64,000 nt of DNA from Pogostemon cablin. Taxonomy: Eukaryota; Streptophyta; Magnoliopsida; Lamiales; Lamiaceae. The translations under genes were made by a program, and so were the position numbers. The notes under the pieces are model-generated. The model searched no databases, was not told where the DNA came from, and worked only from the letters and a program-made list of their open reading frames with translations. The stretch's first letter is position 1, and each line of letters opens with the position of its first letter. Positions 63,730-64,000 of this stretch are shown one piece after another. Location: positions 1,994,001-2,058,000 of the forward strand of contig CM043001.1 of assembly GCA_023678885.1 (NCBI GenBank), in the 5' to 3' direction.

Positions 63730-64000
63730 TCACAAAACTTCACCTTCAGGTATCACCTCCCTCAACTGCATATTCATCTTTTCATACAACTCAGACACTT
63801 CTTTTCCTGTTAGAATCTCCAACATGAGCACACCAAAGACGTACACATCGAGCTTCAGAGAGGCGATTCAATTCTCCAAGTACTCGGGCACCATGTAGCC
63901 TTTTGTCCCTACAATGTGCCTTGTCAGCTTGAATTGGCTGCCCTTTGCCGATCTTGCAAGGCCAACATTCGCAATTTTGGCCCTACATTCGACATTGCTG
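63730..64000 (-). pseudogene. LysM receptor-like kinase (LYK4/LYK5-like) fragment, with stop
   Basis: The minus strand encodes the activation segment of a plant LysM receptor kinase: KIANVGLARSAKG, LTRHIVGTKGYMVPEYLEN, a stop (TGA at 63868-63870), then LKLDVYVFGVLMLEILTGKE and VSELYEKMNMQLREVIPEGE before a second stop. LYK4/LYK5 relatives sense chitin with CERK1. Some lack DFG, as here (NVG). The stop in subdomain VIII-IX and the early end make it a pseudogene. It runs off the right edge of the window, so its 5' part is not visible. Confidence 0.82.

Overview
This is nuclear DNA from a flowering plant, almost certainly a eudicot. It is AT-rich, its host coding sequence is split by GT-AG introns, and it is packed with plant transposons. 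Every host gene I recognise (kelch protein, DUF630/DUF632 protein, U1-70K, CYP81 P450, LysM receptor kinase, Ca2+-ATPase, KNOX) has plant-type relatives. The CYP81 and kelch fragments feel asterid/Lamiales-like, but that is only an impression. No prokaryotic features, CRISPR arrays or tRNA genes were seen. Comparisons were made by eye, so identities and ends are approximate unless exact bases are stated.

Layout. (1) 1-1900: an intact kelch-like ORF on the minus strand. (2) 1969-7279: a hAT-like element that carries exon fragments of at least three unrelated genes (TRAPPC5, an acyl-lipid thioesterase, a CYP81 P450), all on the minus strand. (3) 7280-10887: repeats and a decayed DUF630/DUF632 gene. 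(4) 10888 to about 16700: a 5'-truncated Athila-like retroelement with gag and protease but no reverse transcriptase, RNase H or integrase. (5) 17700-21430: two copies of a Ca2+-ATPase gene fragment flanking a terminal-inverted-repeat element that carries a KNOX exon, then nested MITEs. (6) 22540-26241: a U1-70K pseudogene. (7) 26437-31587: an unidentified multi-exon gene. (8) 31700-43650: a dense MITE, SINE, CACTA, MULE, solo-LTR and microsatellite zone with no clear host gene. (9) 44177-46291: a hypothetical ORF and a second, broken kelch copy. (10) 46292-59551: a recent Athila-lineage Ty3 element with a complete 1922-codon gag-pol frame in a tandem arrangement (LTR-internal-LTR-partial internal). 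It cuts the kelch copy off at its left edge. (11) 59552-64000: unidentified exon-like pieces, a hAT-like remnant, a second DUF630/DUF632 pseudogene and the edge of a LysM receptor-kinase pseudogene.

Two blocks (about 1-10887 and 45541-63330) carry kelch then DUF632 genes in the same order and strand, so they look like copies of one ancestral segment that were later filled with different retroelements. The second block still holds an empty site for the retroelement in the first. No pathway is encoded here. The main biology is transposon nesting, gene-fragment capture and gene death. The only long intact frames are the first kelch ORF and the retrotransposon polyprotein.
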